Assembly (NCBI GenBank): GCA_017449925.1 | Contig: JAFSYO010000081.1 | Span: 1 to 21,981, forward strand | Reading direction: 5' to 3' | DNA from: Stomatobaculum sp. | GTDB taxonomy: Bacteria; Bacillota_A; Clostridia; Lachnospirales; Lachnospiraceae | DNA: 21,981 bases | Shown: piece after piece, positions 14,883 to 21,875 of the stretch | Layout: every line of letters starts with the position of its first letter | Position numbering within the stretch: position 1 is the stretch's first letter | Program-made: the position numbers and the translations under genes | Notes under the pieces: generated by a model | The model's database searches: none | Told to the model about the DNA's origin: nothing | Seen by the model: only the letters and a program-made list of their open reading frames with translations

Positions 14883-15425
14883 TTAATCCAGTTTCTTCAA
14901 GTATTTCACCGGCACCATTATCGTCAGCCAGACTCCGTTCACGGACAGGTAGAACCGGAATCCTTCCGCAGCCATGGCCGCGCAGTCCACGGTATAGATC
15001 ACCGGCCTGCCGTGCCGGCTCCCGACCTTCCTCGCGGCCTCCGCATCTGGCGAAAGATGCACATAGAGACGGCCTTTTGGGACCAGACCCTGCCTGTCAA
15101 TGGAGGCAGCGTACTTTTCCCCGGTCCCATGATAAAGCACCGCCGGCGGTATTTTTTCCTCCAGCTCCACATCCACCGAAATGGAATGGCCCTGGTTGGC
15201 GCGGATCCGTGTATGGTCTTCATTAAAAGAGTAGCGCTGCTTTTCGTCCGTCCGGACGATATCCTCCAGCAGTTCCTCGTCCAGCTTATATCTCCCCACT
15301 GCATTGATCCCGCGGATCAGCTCCTGCACATCCGCCCAGCCGTGTTCATCCAGTTTAATTCCTATTACTTCCGGTTTGTGGCGGAGGATCAGGGAAATGA
15401 ACTTGCTTGTTTCTTTTTTGCCCAT
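14883..15425 (-). CDS. kptA: RNA 2'-phosphotransferase, Tpt1/KptA family
   Basis: In fungi and plants, this enzyme removes the 2'-phosphate left at tRNA splice junctions using NAD+, releasing ADP-ribose 1''-2''-cyclic phosphate. Bacteria lack that splicing pathway, so the natural substrate here is unknown; some family members ADP-ribosylate RNA or DNA ends. The 180-residue length is typical. Conserved catalytic residues are present: Arg15-His16 (LILRHKPE), Arg75 (IRANQGHS), the YHGT loop at 98-101 and the RHGRPV segment at 137-142. The ATG follows GGAGGT by 5 bp, and a near-consensus promoter lies upstream. It is the first gene of the KptA-EVE-WYL unit. Confidence 0.96.
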   Translation of the reverse strand: MGKKETSKFISLILRHKPEVIGIKLDEHGWADVQELIRGINAVGRYKLDEELLEDIVRTDEKQRYSFNEDHTRIRANQGHSISVDVELEEKIPPAVLYHGTGEKYAASIDRQGLVPKGRLYVHLSPDAEAARKVGSRHGRPVIYTVDCAAMAAEGFRFYLSVNGVWLTIMVPVKYLKKLD

Positions 15426-15670
15426 GACATACCTCCATCATTTTTGTACTATTATAATCATTCTGCCTTTATTGCTCAAGTTTTCTGCTAACGATATTGA
15501 GCACCACTGACGCGCCATTCCAGACTGTCTCTCTCCGGCATCCCCCTCTGGCATCTTGAAATATCGGTCCGGAAGGAAGACAAGATACATCTTGCTAAGA
15601 ATTGATTAGTTTGAGACAATATTAAATAGCCGGGGTTTCCCGACAGACAGATCAGGACAGGAGAAGGATA
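15426..15670. other. Intergenic region between kptA and the Tim44-like gene
   Basis: These 245 bp lie between divergent genes and hold the kptA promoter on the left. On the right, CAAGATACATCTTG (15581-15594) is a palindrome with 6-bp arms around a 2-bp centre. It touches a weak plus-strand promoter candidate (TTGCTA 15592-15597, 17 bp, GACAAT 15615-15620). No small gene or RNA is recognised in between. Confidence 0.5.
15451..15479 (-). promoter_or_regulatory. Promoter of the kptA-EVE-WYL operon
   Basis: The minus strand has -35 TTGAGC (15479-15474), a 17-bp spacer and -10 TATAAT (15456-15451), about 25 bp before the kptA start codon. The -35 is part of a 7-bp inverted repeat (TGCTCAA 15473-15479; TTGAGCA 15497-15503) that could be an operator. 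Confidence 0.75.
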
Positions 15671-16651
15671 ATGAAAAAACTGAACTGGAGACGGATCCTG
15701 GGGGTGGTCATGCTTTCCTTGGTGATGACCTTCATCACAGTGCAGGCCGTCCGTATAGTTCCGCGGTATTTAAATGCAAAGAACGCAAAGACAGATTTCG
15801 GAGATTTTTCCGGCGACAGTGATTTCGGCGGCAGTTCCTGGGACAGCGGAAGTTCCTGGGACAGCTGGGACAGCGGCAGCTCCTGGGACAGCTACGACTC
15901 CGGCGGGGGCATCCTGCTGTATTCGGGAGACGGTTCAGGATTTGGCACTGTCCTGACTTTCATCTTCTATATGCTCTTACTGTATTCCATCATGTCCAGG
16001 ATGAACAGACGGAGGCAGCAGGATCAGGGACAGACATATGTACCCCATACACAGACGATGCAGACGTCCGGCGAAGTTCAGGCTGCCCTTGCGGACCTGA
16101 AGGCGCGGGATCCGGACTTCAGCGAGTCCCGGTTCCTGGAGGACGTGGCGAATCTCTACATCCGCCTGCAGAACGCCTGGACCGACCGGAACCTGGAGCC
16201 GGTGCGCGCAAGACTCTCCGAAGAGCAGTACGCAGCGGGTCAGCGCGGTGTGGACCAGTACCTGAGAGCGAAACAGACGAACCATGTGGACCGCATCGCA
16301 GTCCTTGGCACCGAGATCATCGGCTGCTCCAAGGACAACCGGAACGACACCATCATCGTCCGCATGAATACCAGGATCGTGGACTATGTCACGGATGATG
16401 CCACCGGAAGGGTGGTCCGCGGCGACATGAACCGGGAGAAGTTCATGACCTATCACTGGACCATGATCCGGAGCCTTGGAAAACAGACAGCAAATGCCGG
16501 AAAGATCAGCGCGAAGCTCTGCCCGCACTGCGGAGCGCCGCTGGATTTCAACCAGAGCGGTGTGTGCCCCTACTGCCATTCTATCGTGACGAGCGACGAC
16601 CACGACTGGATCCTCACGAAGATCGAGGGCATCAGCCAGCGGACAGTATAA
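15671..16651 (+). CDS. Membrane protein with Tim44-like domain and C-terminal zinc ribbon
   Basis: This 326-residue protein starts with a transmembrane or signal-anchor helix (about 9-28). A low-complexity Gly/Ser/Trp/Asp repeat follows (about 53-80, units of SSWDS), then a second membrane segment near 93-108. Residues about 133-275 match the Tim44-like fold (FLEDVANLYIRLQNAWTDRN and VDRIAVLGTEIIG are typical). A zinc ribbon closes the protein, with Cys284, Cys287, Cys299 and Cys302. Similar clostridial proteins are annotated as putative transport proteins, but their cargo and partners are unknown. The ATG is preceded by AGGAGAAGG. It is monocistronic as far as I can see, with a palindrome upstream and a strong terminator downstream. 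Confidence 0.85.
   Translation: MKKLNWRRILGVVMLSLVMTFITVQAVRIVPRYLNAKNAKTDFGDFSGDSDFGGSSWDSGSSWDSWDSGSSWDSYDSGGGILLYSGDGSGFGTVLTFIFYMLLLYSIMSRMNRRRQQDQGQTYVPHTQTMQTSGEVQAALADLKARDPDFSESRFLEDVANLYIRLQNAWTDRNLEPVRARLSEEQYAAGQRGVDQYLRAKQTNHVDRIAVLGTEIIGCSKDNRNDTIIVRMNTRIVDYVTDDATGRVVRGDMNREKFMTYHWTMIRSLGKQTANAGKISAKLCPHCGAPLDFNQSGVCPYCHSIVTSDDHDWILTKIEGISQRTV
15829..15905. repeat. Low-complexity repeat encoding Ser-Ser-Trp-Asp-Ser units
   Basis: Degenerate copies of a unit like agttcctgggacagcgg are arrayed in tandem within the Tim44-like gene. They encode SSWDSG/SSWDSWDSG/SSWDSYDSG. The spacing is unequal but in frame, indicating slippage-type expansion between the two membrane segments. Confidence 0.65.
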
Positions 16652-16675
16652 CGAAAAGAAATCAGCATCAAGAGA

Positions 16676-16711
16676 CAAAAATAACCGCTCAGCTGCTGAG
16701 CGGTTATTTTT
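16676..16711 (+). terminator. Strong terminator after the Tim44-like gene
   Basis: A nearly uninterrupted stem (ataaccgctcagc, 16681-16693; gctgagcggttat, 16695-16707) is followed by T residues and preceded by A residues, so it could work on both strands. It starts about 25 bp after the stop codon. Confidence 0.88.
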
Positions 16712-16774
16712 CAGCTTCAATCAAATTCGGAAAACCGGCCGAAACAAAAAGATTCAGACAAGGGGGTGCCGGCC

Positions 16775-17470
16775 ATGCGGGAATTACGGTTTGCCATAAG
16801 GCATACGATTCCTATCTTTTTCACATATCTCTTCATCGGGATCGCCTTCGGCGTCCTGATGAGCAGCGCCGGGTACGGGGTATTGCTTGCCACGGCGTCT
16901 TCAGTATTCATTTTTGCAGGGTCGATGCAGCTTGCGATGGTGCCGATGATGGTGTCCGGAGCCTCTCTTCTTACGCTTGCGCTGATGACATTTTTCATCA
17001 ACGCGCGCCACATTTTCTACGGCATCGGCTTTGTCGATAAATTCCGCAGAATGGGCTGGCGGTATCCGTATATGATCATGGCCCTGACCGACGAAACCTA
17101 TTCAATTCTCTGCTCGGTGCAGTACGAACCCGGGCTCGACGAAGACAAAAGCGCTTTTCTCATCGCCCTGATCAATCATCTTTACTGGATATTCGGTTCT
17201 TTTCTCGGCGCCTGCGCCGGGGAATATCTGCATTTTAACACCCAGGGGATCGAGTTCTCAGCGACAGCCTTTTTCCTCGTCGTCGTAGTGAATCAGTGGC
17301 GTCAGCACCGCTCAAAACTGCCGTTTTTGACTGCTTTCGTCTGCGCCTTTGGTTTTTACCTGCTGCTCGGCAAGGACTATTTCCTGATGCCGACGCTTAC
17401 GTCCTGTCTGGCGGCGCTGATCCTGCTGCGCGGACCTGTGGAACAGAAGGAGGGCGCCCAAAATGAATAA
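16775..17470 (+). CDS. azlC: Branched-chain amino acid exporter large subunit AzlC
   Basis: AzlC forms a membrane exporter with the small protein AzlD for branched-chain amino acids and analogues such as 4-azaleucine. This copy has 231 residues and several hydrophobic helices. Typical family features are YLFIGIAFGVLMSSAGYG near the start, the VFIFAGSMQLAMV segment and FFINARHIFYGI about one third along. I chose ATG 16775, 8 bp after AAGGGGG; a GTG at 16766 lies within that site. The azlD start overlaps the azlC end by eight bases. No clear promoter lies in the 114 bp after the Tim44 gene beyond its terminator, so the start of transcription is unresolved. Confidence 0.94.
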   Translation: MRELRFAIRHTIPIFFTYLFIGIAFGVLMSSAGYGVLLATASSVFIFAGSMQLAMVPMMVSGASLLTLALMTFFINARHIFYGIGFVDKFRRMGWRYPYMIMALTDETYSILCSVQYEPGLDEDKSAFLIALINHLYWIFGSFLGACAGEYLHFNTQGIEFSATAFFLVVVVNQWRQHRSKLPFLTAFVCAFGFYLLLGKDYFLMPTLTSCLAALILLRGPVEQKEGAQNE

Positions 17471-17786
17471 CTATATTTATCCGATTTCCGTGATCACAGT
17501 CGTGGCCCTTGTCACCTGGGGCCTGCGCGCTTTCCCGTTTTTACTGTTCAGCGGCAGACCATTGCCGCGGACGATGCAATATCTCGGGAAAGTCCTCCCG
17601 CCTGCCATCATGACCGTGCTTGTCATCTACTGTCTGCGGGACATCTCGTTTCGACAGTATCCCTTCGGCATTCCGGAGATTGCGGCAAGCGCTCTGGTGG
17701 TGGTCCTCCAGATCCTCAGGAAAAATATGTATCTGTCTATCGTTGCGGGTACCATCTGCTACATGGTCTTTCTGCGGATCATGTAA
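17463..17786 (+). CDS. azlD: Branched-chain amino acid exporter small subunit AzlD
   Basis: AzlD is the small partner of AzlC. It has 107 residues and three or four hydrophobic helices. Hallmarks are TWGLRAFPFLLF near residues 18-29 and YLGKVLPPAIMTVLVIYCLRD near 40-60. The start ATG lies inside the end of azlC (8-bp overlap, with GGAGGGCGC as ribosome site), which assures coupled synthesis. The gene is convergent with the ABC-F gene, only 38 bp away. Confidence 0.94.
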   Translation: MNNYIYPISVITVVALVTWGLRAFPFLLFSGRPLPRTMQYLGKVLPPAIMTVLVIYCLRDISFRQYPFGIPEIAASALVVVLQILRKNMYLSIVAGTICYMVFLRIM

Positions 17787-17824
17787 GATACGGGCGCTCT
17801 GTCTTTTCATGTGAAGCGCCGGCA

Positions 17825-19360
17825 CTATGTCATTCTGATAATGCTGGTGGCCACCTTCTCCTGAAACCTGACGTCATGCTCGACCAGCAGCATGGTGGGT
17901 TCATACTGCAGGATCAGTTTCTCGATCTGCATTCGGGAGAACACGTCGATATAATTGAGCGGCTCGTCCCATACGTAAAGATGCGCCGGCGTGATCAGGC
18001 TCGCGGCGATCAGGACTTTCTTTTTCTGTCCCTCCGAATACTCTTCCATGTTCTTTACGAACTGCTCGCGCCCCAGGTCAAGCTGCCTCAGGACTGCAAG
18101 AAACAGACTCTCATTCAGGCCTCTTTTCAGCGTGAAATCCTTCAAAGACCCGGAAAGGAAGGACGTGTCCTGGCTGACATAGGATATGATCTGGCCGGAG
18201 GCAATATCAAGGCGTCCGGAAATAAGGATCTCCGTACTGTCTCCCGGCTGAGAGTTTTTCGTTTTCTGCAGGATCGCCCGGAGAATGGTGGATTTCCCGC
18301 ATCCGTTCTCGCCGGACAGGACCACCCTTTCTCCCCGTTTCACCTGGAACCGCATGCCTTCAAACAGTTTCTGGCCGGCTCCCGCATACTGAAGTCCCAG
18401 GTCGTAGGCGTCGATCAGCACTTTCTTGTGAAATTGGAGGGGCTGGATCTTCAGGTCCACCACCTTTTCGATGTCCTGAAGAAGCCCTTCTTTCTCCTCG
18501 ATCTCCCGGTCAATACGCGTTTCATAGGACTTTACTCTCGCCTGCATCTTTTTTGTCTTCGCGCCGATATAAGATCTCGACGAAATATTCCTGTCGTGAT
18601 CTTTGACCGGGTCGAAGCCTATCTTCGAGCCCTCGCTTTTTTCAGCCCATCTGCCGCTTCTGTCCGCAGCGCCCTTTAACTTTCCGATCTCCTTAAGGTG
18701 CTTTTCGTTCTCGGACTGCCGGAAGGCATCCTGCTTTTCCTTATTATCCCACCAGGAGGAAAAATTTCCCGCCTGTACTTCTATCGTCTCCCGGTTCAGC
18801 ACAAGCACGTGGTCGCACACCCCGTCCAGCAGATCGCGGTCGTGGGACACGAGGATAAAGCCTTTCTTCGAAGCAAGGTATGTTTTTACAATTTCCCGCG
18901 CCCTACCGTCCAGATGGTTCGTCGGCTCGTCGATCAGCAGGAACTCATTTTCCGAAGCAAAAAGGACTGCCAGCATGACCCTCGTCCGTTCGCCGTTGCT
19001 CAGCGTCATAAAAGGCCTGTAAAGGCATTCCGGATCCATCTTCAGCTGATCCATCTGGATCAGCACCTGCCACAGTTCGACCTGGGGCTTCCATTTCTCC
19101 ATGAGCTCCGCGCCTGTATTCGAAGGATCCGCATCCGCCGCGGGATAAGGAAAGTAGTCAAACCGCGTGTTGGCCGCGATCGTGCCGCGATAGTCATACT
19201 TTCCCATAAAAAGGTTCAGAAGCGTGGTCTTTCCCTTCCCGTTCCTGCCGATCAGCCCCAGCTTCCAATCCGTATCTATTCTGAATGTTACATTTTCAAA
19301 GACCTCATCCGCACTTCCCTCGTAGGAAAATGTCAGATCAGTCACCTGTATCTGAGCCAT
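17825..19360 (-). CDS. Lsa-family ABC-F ribosomal protection protein
   Basis: This soluble ATPase has two ABC domains and no membrane segment (511 residues). ABC-F proteins bind the ribosomal E site and displace antibiotics; the Lsa group protects against lincosamides, streptogramin A and pleuromutilins. The first domain has Walker A GRNGKGKTT (38-46), signature LSNGERT (120-126) and Walker B LLIDEPTNHLD (141-151). The second has GENGCGKST (350-358), the divergent signature YSEGQKKK (441-448) and LYVWDEPLNYID (461-472), a pattern characteristic of Lsa proteins. The interdomain linker (about 200-310) is helical and charged. The ATG follows GGGAGGTGAG. It lies 50 bp behind a small unknown gene, with no long leader for drug-dependent attenuation. 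The resistance spectrum is inferred from family and not tested. Confidence 0.92.
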   Translation of the reverse strand: MAQIQVTDLTFSYEGSADEVFENVTFRIDTDWKLGLIGRNGKGKTTLLNLFMGKYDYRGTIAANTRFDYFPYPAADADPSNTGAELMEKWKPQVELWQVLIQMDQLKMDPECLYRPFMTLSNGERTRVMLAVLFASENEFLLIDEPTNHLDGRAREIVKTYLASKKGFILVSHDRDLLDGVCDHVLVLNRETIEVQAGNFSSWWDNKEKQDAFRQSENEKHLKEIGKLKGAADRSGRWAEKSEGSKIGFDPVKDHDRNISSRSYIGAKTKKMQARVKSYETRIDREIEEKEGLLQDIEKVVDLKIQPLQFHKKVLIDAYDLGLQYAGAGQKLFEGMRFQVKRGERVVLSGENGCGKSTILRAILQKTKNSQPGDSTEILISGRLDIASGQIISYVSQDTSFLSGSLKDFTLKRGLNESLFLAVLRQLDLGREQFVKNMEEYSEGQKKKVLIAASLITPAHLYVWDEPLNYIDVFSRMQIEKLILQYEPTMLLVEHDVRFQEKVATSIIRMT

Positions 19361-19410
19361 ATTCTCACCTCCCGGCCGGACAGCGTCAAAAGGAAAATCT
19401 TAGGGACGGC

Positions 19411-19749
19411 TTACCCCCGTCTCTCTTCACCGAGGGGTTTGTCCCAGAACACCTTGCCGCCGGCCTCTTCCGCCAGCTGGTCGATGACCGCCGGCAGGTC
19501 CTTCAGCAGTTCCTCCTCCCGTTTCTTCGATCGGCGGCCTGCTGCCTGATAAACTACTTTTTCAAAATATGCGTCAAAGGAGACCGCAAAGTCTTCCTCG
19601 TCATTGTGCGGGAAGAAACTGACGGAGGCAGCGTACTGTATCTGGCCCGCATCGGAGTCAGAAGTCAGCTTCACCACGGCCGCATGCCTCGGAACGCCAT
19701 TGAAAGTCATTTCTGCAGAAAAATACCGGGAATAAACATCAATTGTCAT
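19411..19749 (-). CDS. Hypothetical protein between TIGR04076 and ABC-F genes
   Basis: This 112-residue soluble protein has a beta-rich first half (MTIDVYSRYFSAEMTFNGVPRHAAVVKL) and a charged helical second half (GRRSKKREEELLKDLPAVIDQLAEEAG). I recognise no family. The ATG starts one base after the TAA of the TIGR04076 gene, so coupling is certain in practice, and the ABC-F gene follows after 50 bp. The function is unknown. Its location suggests shared regulation with the ribosome protection gene, not necessarily a shared task. Confidence 0.72.
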   Translation of the reverse strand: MTIDVYSRYFSAEMTFNGVPRHAAVVKLTSDSDAGQIQYAASVSFFPHNDEEDFAVSFDAYFEKVVYQAAGRRSKKREEELLKDLPAVIDQLAEEAGGKVFWDKPLGEERRG

Positions 19750-19750
19750 T

Positions 19751-20065
19751 TTAGTCTGCCTCCTCGTTCAAAGTCTCCAGAAGAAAACTCACCGGACGGA
19801 AACCGTCATTGCAGGAAATCATTGCCGACTTCGGATTTTTCATCCAGCCGTTGTAGAAGTTTTCTCCCCCGTGAGCCAAAGTCATAACAAATGGAGATAC
19901 CGTATCCCACGCGCTGCCGCAGAAACCTTCCGGCCGCTCCCAGCCGTTGCAGATGAACGTCTGGCCCAGCTGCATCGAACACGCATGCTCCAGCGGATTC
20001 TCATATTGCTCCATCAGATCCTCATACTGAGCGATCTTTTTTACTGTGATACGAACTTTTTTCAT
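19751..20065 (-). CDS. TIGR04076 family protein
   Basis: This small conserved protein has 104 residues and unknown function, and matches the TIGR04076 family. Visible signatures are MKKVRITVKKI at the start, ENPLEHACSMQLGQTFI, PEGFCGSAWDTVSPFVM and the highly conserved AHGGENFYNGWMKNPKSAM with CNDGFRPVSF at the end. The cysteines and His in these motifs hint at metal or redox chemistry, but this is a guess. ATG 20065 is preferred to an upstream TTG (20089) because the family begins at MKK and GGGAG is upstream. It is first in a three-gene run ending with the ABC-F gene. Confidence 0.88.
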   Translation of the reverse strand: MKKVRITVKKIAQYEDLMEQYENPLEHACSMQLGQTFICNGWERPEGFCGSAWDTVSPFVMTLAHGGENFYNGWMKNPKSAMISCNDGFRPVSFLLETLNEEAD

Positions 20066-20127
20066 AATACAGGCGCTCCCTTTATTCAATACTTCCTCTG
20101 TTCGACTATGACGCTCTTGTAAAGATT

Positions 20128-20157
20128 ATCATAACATGCGGCCGTGTCCACGGTAAA
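20128..20157 (-). promoter_or_regulatory. Weak promoter candidate for the TIGR04076/ABC-F operon
   Basis: The minus strand has TTTACC (20157-20152), an 18-bp spacer and TATGAT (20133-20128). The -35 overlaps the T-tract of the preceding gene's terminator. It is the only candidate upstream of the three-gene run. Confidence 0.4.
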
Positions 20158-20190
20158 AAAAACTTCCCGGAGACATTACTCTCCGGGAAG
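20155..20190 (-). terminator. Terminator of the small membrane protein gene
   Basis: The minus strand has CTTCCCGGAG (20190-20181) pairing with CTCCGGGAAG (20172-20163), an eight-base loop that can pair further, and then eight T residues (20162-20155). It starts about 16 bp after the stop codon. Confidence 0.9.
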
Positions 20191-20205
20191 ATGCTGTATA
20201 TAACT

Positions 20206-20643
20206 TCAGAAGTCGAGGCCGGCTGCCTTTTTCATGCTGTTCGCTGCGCAGAAGACCGTTGCGGTGATTGCAAGACCGGCGACATTTAATAAGATATTTC
20301 CTCCTTCTGCAATGCTGAAGATCAAGGATGACGCCTGCATCGCCATCATGATGATGGAGAGATACAGCGCCGGAAAAACCTTCGCCGGATCCTTTGCAGC
20401 ATTCCTGTTGCACACGCCCTCGAACATTTCGACCACTCCGGTTCCCAGCAGCAGCACGCTGCTTCCTGCCAGCACATTGACCGGTGCAGCACCGACATTT
20501 TCCAGGGCCTCCGGGAAAGCTGAAGCAGCTCCCACTCCGACGAGTCCCAGGATTCCGAGAAGAAGGACCAGTCCTCCGGTTACGAAGTTATATACAGATG
20601 CAAAATTAAGAACTTTCCTGCTGGTTTCCATTGTCATTGTCAT
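20206..20643 (-). CDS. Small four-helix membrane protein, function unknown
   Basis: This 145-residue protein has four hydrophobic segments: about 14-35 (VYNFVTGGLVLLLGILGLVG), 50-70, 90-108 (YLSIIMMAMQASSLIFSI) and 114-132. The loop between helices two and three is charged (CNRNAAKDPAK). I recognise no family. I placed the start at ATG 20643 (MTMTMETS) because AGAGGGA lies 8 bp upstream and the hydrophobic protein begins there; the open frame extends to 20751 but without a ribosome site. It ends with a strong terminator and has no close cotranscribed neighbour. Confidence 0.72.
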   Translation of the reverse strand: MTMTMETSRKVLNFASVYNFVTGGLVLLLGILGLVGVGAASAFPEALENVGAAPVNVLAGSSVLLLGTGVVEMFEGVCNRNAAKDPAKVFPALYLSIIMMAMQASSLIFSIAEGGNILLNVAGLAITATVFCAANSMKKAAGLDF

Positions 20644-20750
20644 TTTTAATTCCCTCTCTTTCTTTTCTTTCCTATCTTTCGGCCAAAGCCGCAGTTGTTT
20701 TTTGTTTTGTAAGCCCATTGTACAAGGCCAATGTTCACAAAAATGGCACA

Positions 20751-20784
20751 CAAAAAGGCCGGACTAAAAAAATAGTCCGACCTT
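20751..20784 (-). terminator. Terminator of the SDR-MBL-Smr operon
   Basis: The minus strand has AAGGTCGGACT (20784-20774) pairing with AGTCCGGCCTT (20765-20755), with one G-U pair and an eight-base AT loop. The closing TT and further T residues form the tail. It starts about 17 bp after the Smr stop codon. Confidence 0.82.
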
Positions 20785-20800
20785 CTTTTCAAGTGTCTGT

Positions 20801-21049
20801 TCAGTAGAGTTCCTTCAGCACCAGCACCGTGATCCCCGGATTGTCCCCGGGCATAATGCGCTTCACTTTAGGCTCGTACCGGTACCAGTCCTGGATCATG
20901 GAGCGGAGGCTGGTGCCGCGATTATATCCGTGGATCAGCTGCAATTGATATGTGGCCGGCCCGGCAGAGGAAATCGCCCTGTCGATTGCTTTGATAGCCT
21001 CGTCCTGTGTCATGCCGTGCAGATCTAATTTGACAAATGGTTCGTTCAT
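20801..21049 (-). CDS. Stand-alone Smr domain protein
   Basis: This 82-residue protein consists of essentially one Smr domain, the C-terminal nuclease-type domain of MutS2. It shows the motif LDLHGMTQDEA (8-18) and the second motif IHGYNRGTSLRSMI (39-52), a variant of the family's HGxG. Smr domains bind or nick DNA or RNA, and some act on mRNA at stalled ribosomes; the target here is unknown. Its start overlaps the stop of the metallo-hydrolase gene by four bases, and a terminator follows, so it is the last gene of that operon. Confidence 0.88.
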   Translation of the reverse strand: MNEPFVKLDLHGMTQDEAIKAIDRAISSAGPATYQLQLIHGYNRGTSLRSMIQDWYRYEPKVKRIMPGDNPGITVLVLKELY

Positions 21050-21861
21050 TCTTGAATCCTTTCCAGGTCAATGCACTCCAGATCATCCGGCACCAGGAGG
21101 TTTCCATGGAAATACTTTTTGCCTTCCGCGGTATAAAGCTTTCTCCTGTTCCGAATATTCGTATCTTCCGTATGATATAGAAGAAGGTTTTTAACTCCCA
21201 GCCATTCCGCCGTCTCGCAGGCTTCCTTTACAGTGGAGTGATGCTTCTCGTATGGGCTGAAAATATCTGCCTCAGAATACAGGCAGAAGGCCTCATGCAG
21301 AAGCCAGGTGCTCCCTTCCGCATATTTCCGGCTGTTTTCCTCAAAAGGTTCGTCTCCGCAGCAAGTCAGCTTTTTACCGTTTCCAAGGTCCATACAGAAC
21401 CCGAACTGCTTCGCTTTTGTGGAACGGATGTCAAAGAACACGGCTTTCCGGCCATTGATGCTGCGTTCTTCACCATCCTGTACCTCAATCAGATGGAGAT
21501 TCCGCCCGATGACTGCGTACTCCTTTTCGTTTAACAGCATCCGGGACGTTTCCCTCAGAATCGAGATCACCTCATCATGGCCATATATGAAGGCTTCTCC
21601 TTCATATACTCCGCGGCTGCCCCACTGGCAGATCCAGCGGATCAGCCAGAAAATGCCCGTCAGATGATCCAGGTGCTTATGCGTCACAAAGATCTGCCGG
21701 ATATCCTGCCAGCGGTATCCGCTCTTTTTCAGCTGACCAAAAAGCGTGCTCCCTCCGCCGCCGTCGACCAGGAAGAGCTTTCCGTCATCATCCAATAAAA
21801 AGCAGGAGTTAAAACACTCTGTCACCGAAGCGTGTCCGGTCCCAAGCATTGTGATCTTCAT
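21046..21861 (-). CDS. RNase Z-like MBL fold metallo-hydrolase
   Basis: This 271-residue beta-lactamase-fold hydrolase has the metal motif HKHLDH at 61-66 (His61, His63, Asp65, His66). Further ligands are likely in LTCCGDEPFEE and LLHEAF, and in the tRNase Z-like HHSTVKEACETAEWLGVKNLLLYH near the C-terminus. This points to the RNase Z/arylsulfatase branch, but the long flexible arm of true tRNase Z is not evident, so the substrate is open. I chose ATG 21861, with GGGGGAG 5 bp upstream. The gene starts 14 bp after the SDR stop and overlaps the Smr gene by four bases. Confidence 0.86.
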   Translation of the reverse strand: MKITMLGTGHASVTECFNSCFLLDDDGKLFLVDGGGGSTLFGQLKKSGYRWQDIRQIFVTHKHLDHLTGIFWLIRWICQWGSRGVYEGEAFIYGHDEVISILRETSRMLLNEKEYAVIGRNLHLIEVQDGEERSINGRKAVFFDIRSTKAKQFGFCMDLGNGKKLTCCGDEPFEENSRKYAEGSTWLLHEAFCLYSEADIFSPYEKHHSTVKEACETAEWLGVKNLLLYHTEDTNIRNRRKLYTAEGKKYFHGNLLVPDDLECIDLERIQE

Positions 21862-21875
21862 AACATCTCCCCCTG

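Noticed and set aside
17793..17820. Possible terminator between azlD and the ABC-F gene (ggcgct/agcgcc)
   Set aside because: The stem is only 6 bp with a 15-base or longer loop and no T-tract on either strand.
20090..20127. GTCGAACAG upstream of the TIGR04076 gene as a LexA half-site
   Set aside because: Only one half matches and the inverted GTTCG arm is missing at the required spacing.
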